A stretch of DNA of 64,000 nt from Spirodela intermedia (Eukaryota; Streptophyta; Magnoliopsida; Alismatales; Araceae): positions 3,302,001 through 3,366,000 of the forward strand of contig LR746275.1 of assembly GCA_902729315.2 (NCBI GenBank), in the 5' to 3' direction. The translations under genes were made by a program, and so were the position numbers. Under the pieces are notes generated by a model. That model searched no databases, had not been told where the DNA came from, and worked only from the letters and a program-made list of their open reading frames with translations. Shown piece after piece: positions 61,601-64,000 of this stretch. Position 1 is the first letter of the stretch. Each line of letters opens with the position of its first letter.

Positions 61601-63899
61601 AAGAAGCATGCTTGGGGACTACTTTAATTTTTTTTAGCCTTGAACACTAAATTAATCGACGGATAAATCGGGATGAAACATTGCATGTTTTAATGTGAAC
61701 AAGTGAAACTAAAACCACGAAAGTATAAAAAAACATTTGGACAGTCTGGGTAGGAGAAGAAACTTGGTCGAAAAAATAATCCAATATGATTATTTTTATG
61801 ACAAAAAATAGTCTGCAACTAAACATGAGAAACAGAGATAATATGACGTCAATTCTAATTAGAAATTATGTCCAATTTTTTTACAAACTTTAAAATATTA
61901 TGAACGCAGCATTCAGATCAATCATATATTGGACAAAACTAAAAACGCTTCATCAAGTAGAAGAATTCTTGATTCCTTTTAAAAGATTAACAGTAACTGC
62001 AAGACGCAAGACTTGATAGCTCTCAATACACATGATCTGCGATGGTTTAGAAATAAACTTATGAAAAAATATAAATTCAAAATAATGATTACCAAGTTCT
62101 CAGCTCCCGGAAGATTTCCTCTTTTCGCAATATTAACAGCCAGCTCCAGATTGTTTAACTGAATATTCACATCAGCAGAATCATGTTTGAATCGTTGCAA
62201 TTTACAGAAAAGAAGGGATAAATGTATTTTCATCTTTTTTATACTCAATAAATATGTGGTTCTATCCACTTTCAAATATTAAAAAAATAAAAAGAAACAT
62301 AGCTATAGGAACATACTTGACCGCTGATAAAGGGCACAATCGTTGCTTCATTAACAGTGGCCAGAAGAACTTGACCTCTCCTGTTAACAGCATAAAAGCC
62401 TCCAACTGATGAAGCTTCAGAAGTCAAAAATATAGGATCCGCACTTATGCGATTTCTGTAAACAGCTGTGGCCGTTTCCAGATCATAAACAAATAGAAGG
62501 CCAAGCTTTGTGATTACATATATCAAACTGTACTTATTAGAGATCTGCACAAAAAATTAACATCTTAATATTTTAATAATAGAACCATAAAAGTCCACCG
62601 AGTAAAACTAAAAATAAATGCATCACCTGCATTGATACTGGGAAGTCATCAGCAAAATCTGGTGGGAAGAAAAGATCAGCCTGTTTCTTTGTAAAACCCG
62701 GTTTACCTGGTAAAAGCATATTTTCGTCAGCTCAACGAACGAAAAAGAGACAATACGATGCATAAAAGATCATTTAGATAAAGTCGAGCATAGTATAGAA
62801 AAATTCTTAACGGACTAAAAAATAAGAAAGATGCAAAAGCACTAGTGATACCCGGCTGAGCACCAAGTTCAATCACATGCAGCTTTGAGGTAACTTGCCC
62901 AGCATTGACAGTCTTTGATGCAAATGAAATAAGAATAGAAGGACTCTCATTGCCCGCAACCTAGTCAAGTCCAATCAAAAATCCCATCTCAGTACTTCAA
63001 GAGCTGCTCATATTAATATCGTGCAAAAGAAACACCAAGGAGATGAGAAGAAACTACAGAAATATTCTCACCTTAAAGGATGCAAATGAAGCAGCATGTG
63101 CTTCAAGTGCTTGACTGCGCTGCTGATCAACAGAGAAAAGCTGCATGTTCCCTTTCACCAGCTGTGGCCGCTGCAATCAGGTATGATGGCACATTTTTAC
63201 AGCATGCTTATTATAATGAACACTCCGAACATTTTCAAGTAAAAAGAAAGATCGGAAGACCTCATTTTCAATAAGAAGGGACATAATTATTATTATTAAT
63301 TTATCATCATTAAAAAATACAGCTTCTTCCGTGAGTGAAAAGGTTAATCATTATTGTACAGCAAAGAAACACTAGAAAGGAAAGTTCAGTTAAAAGCCAA
63401 GCACAGATACTATGAACACAAAAGATGTGAGTACTCTAAATATTAACGATTTATGCGCTAGATCTGAATTTTTCAGGAATGATTTTCCTGCGTATTGCAC
63501 ATTTTAGATGATTTAACTGATGCCCAGCCTGTCTTTCACAACTCACTTCATTCCGTTGAAAAATGGAAATAATCAGAGATGTAGAACACGGTTTTTTTTT
63601 TAGGAAGACAACCGTATAAGCCTACAAAGTCAGCACAGAAATGGTTTTTCCCGTTATACCTACATTATCAATATGAACCATTGCACCCAGCGGAATACAC
63701 GGAATCACTGAATCATATTAAAGTTATGCAACATACGAAAAGGCTAAGGTAAAGCACATTCGGTAACGTACCTCTGGAGAACCAGGTGCGATACCAATCA
63801 AAACCAGCCATTTCTCAGAGGGATCACAACGGTAGTTGATAATTTGATTATTTGCCAAATTAGCAGTTCTTTCAAACATCTTCACAGGTTCAGAGTCAC
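55192..63899 (-). CDS. CHC: Clathrin heavy chain, 5'-incomplete (26 exons)
   Basis: Structural subunit of clathrin triskelia, forming coats for endocytosis and trans-Golgi traffic. Exon starts (minus): 63899, 63170, 62960, 62706, 62544, 62158, 61448, 61166, 60818, 60527, 60205, 59951, 59780, 59554, 59423, 59242, 59041, 58670, 58444, 58037 (the 1,003-bp exon), 56934, 56361, 56068, 55765, 55563 and 55356. All phases agree and give 1,566 residues to the stop. The first visible residues are [21 protein letters not shown] in the N-terminal beta-propeller. About 125 N-terminal residues lie right of the window. The propeller, linker and CHCR alpha-zigzag repeats follow, then the trimerisation region ([20 protein letters not shown]) and a tail rich in Met, Pro and Gly ending [15 protein letters not shown]. 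Near-complete match to plant CHC throughout and no lesions. CHC1 or CHC2 cannot be assigned. Confidence 0.96.
55601..55629. repeat. (GA)n microsatellite in a clathrin intron
   Basis: Lies in the 79-bp intron 55564-55642, only a few bases from the donor. On the sense (minus) strand it is a (CT)n tract. Confidence 0.9.
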
Positions 63900-64000
63900 C
63901 TAAAAAATACAGAACACGGTTCATAGAAATTTAACGAACCTATGCAATAAGCTTTTGATGTAAGATGTTACTGCCATTGGGAAATATTCAAAATGAAAAA

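Overview
The window is nuclear DNA from a flowering plant. Every recognisable gene is a plant-family gene split by GT-AG introns. There are long (CT)n/(GA)n tracts, decayed Ty1/copia retrotransposons, and a mitochondrial cox2 fragment inserted in an intron. Exons of several genes (E1, PDC, PEBP, LAX1-like) are strongly GC-rich at third codon positions, as in monocots and some early-diverging angiosperms. I cannot name the species. No prokaryotic features are present.

Layout. 1-4214: the 3' part of a ubiquitin-activating enzyme E1 gene (+). 5016-7603: an LRR receptor-like protein (+) with no membrane anchor. 8216-11840: importin beta-1 (-), with a 5'UTR intron and a TATA/telo-box promoter. 12559-17136: an ETO1-type BTB/TPR protein (-). 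18107-21050: a FOLK/phytol-kinase-type gene (+). 21057-31440: about 10 kb of AT-rich, nested, degenerate copia relics. 31588-34444: a second FOLK-type copy (+) lacking the N-terminal exon sequence. 34610-35183: a PEBP/YbhB-type gene (-). 35184-39053: microsatellites and GC-rich tandem repeats. 39054-39617: a LAX1/ROX-type bHLH (+). 40410-44333: an HS1-type A/B-barrel gene (-) whose 3.6-kb intron holds the cox2 fragment. 45710-48003: pyruvate decarboxylase (+). 48548-51891: an aprataxin-like kinase-macro-HIT-Zn protein (-). 51892-55191: gene-poor repeats. 55192-63899: 26 exons of clathrin heavy chain (-), running off the right edge.

The genes are unrelated housekeeping and regulatory genes, not a pathway cluster. 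Joining the exons at the stated boundaries keeps the reading frame in all twelve models; ten have both start and stop in the window, while E1 and clathrin lack their 5' ends. The most informative structures are: the FOLK duplication, with conversion-like identity, retrotransposon sequence abutting one stop codon and loss of the N-terminus in the other copy; the cox2 exon/group II intron junction in the HS1 intron; the E1 gene without its N-terminal third of the catalytic scaffold; a duplicated splice acceptor in an E1 intron; and the proximity of LAX1/ROX-like and aprataxin-like genes.

Exon boundaries were read by eye from splice signals and remembered family conservation. No alignment or database search was run.
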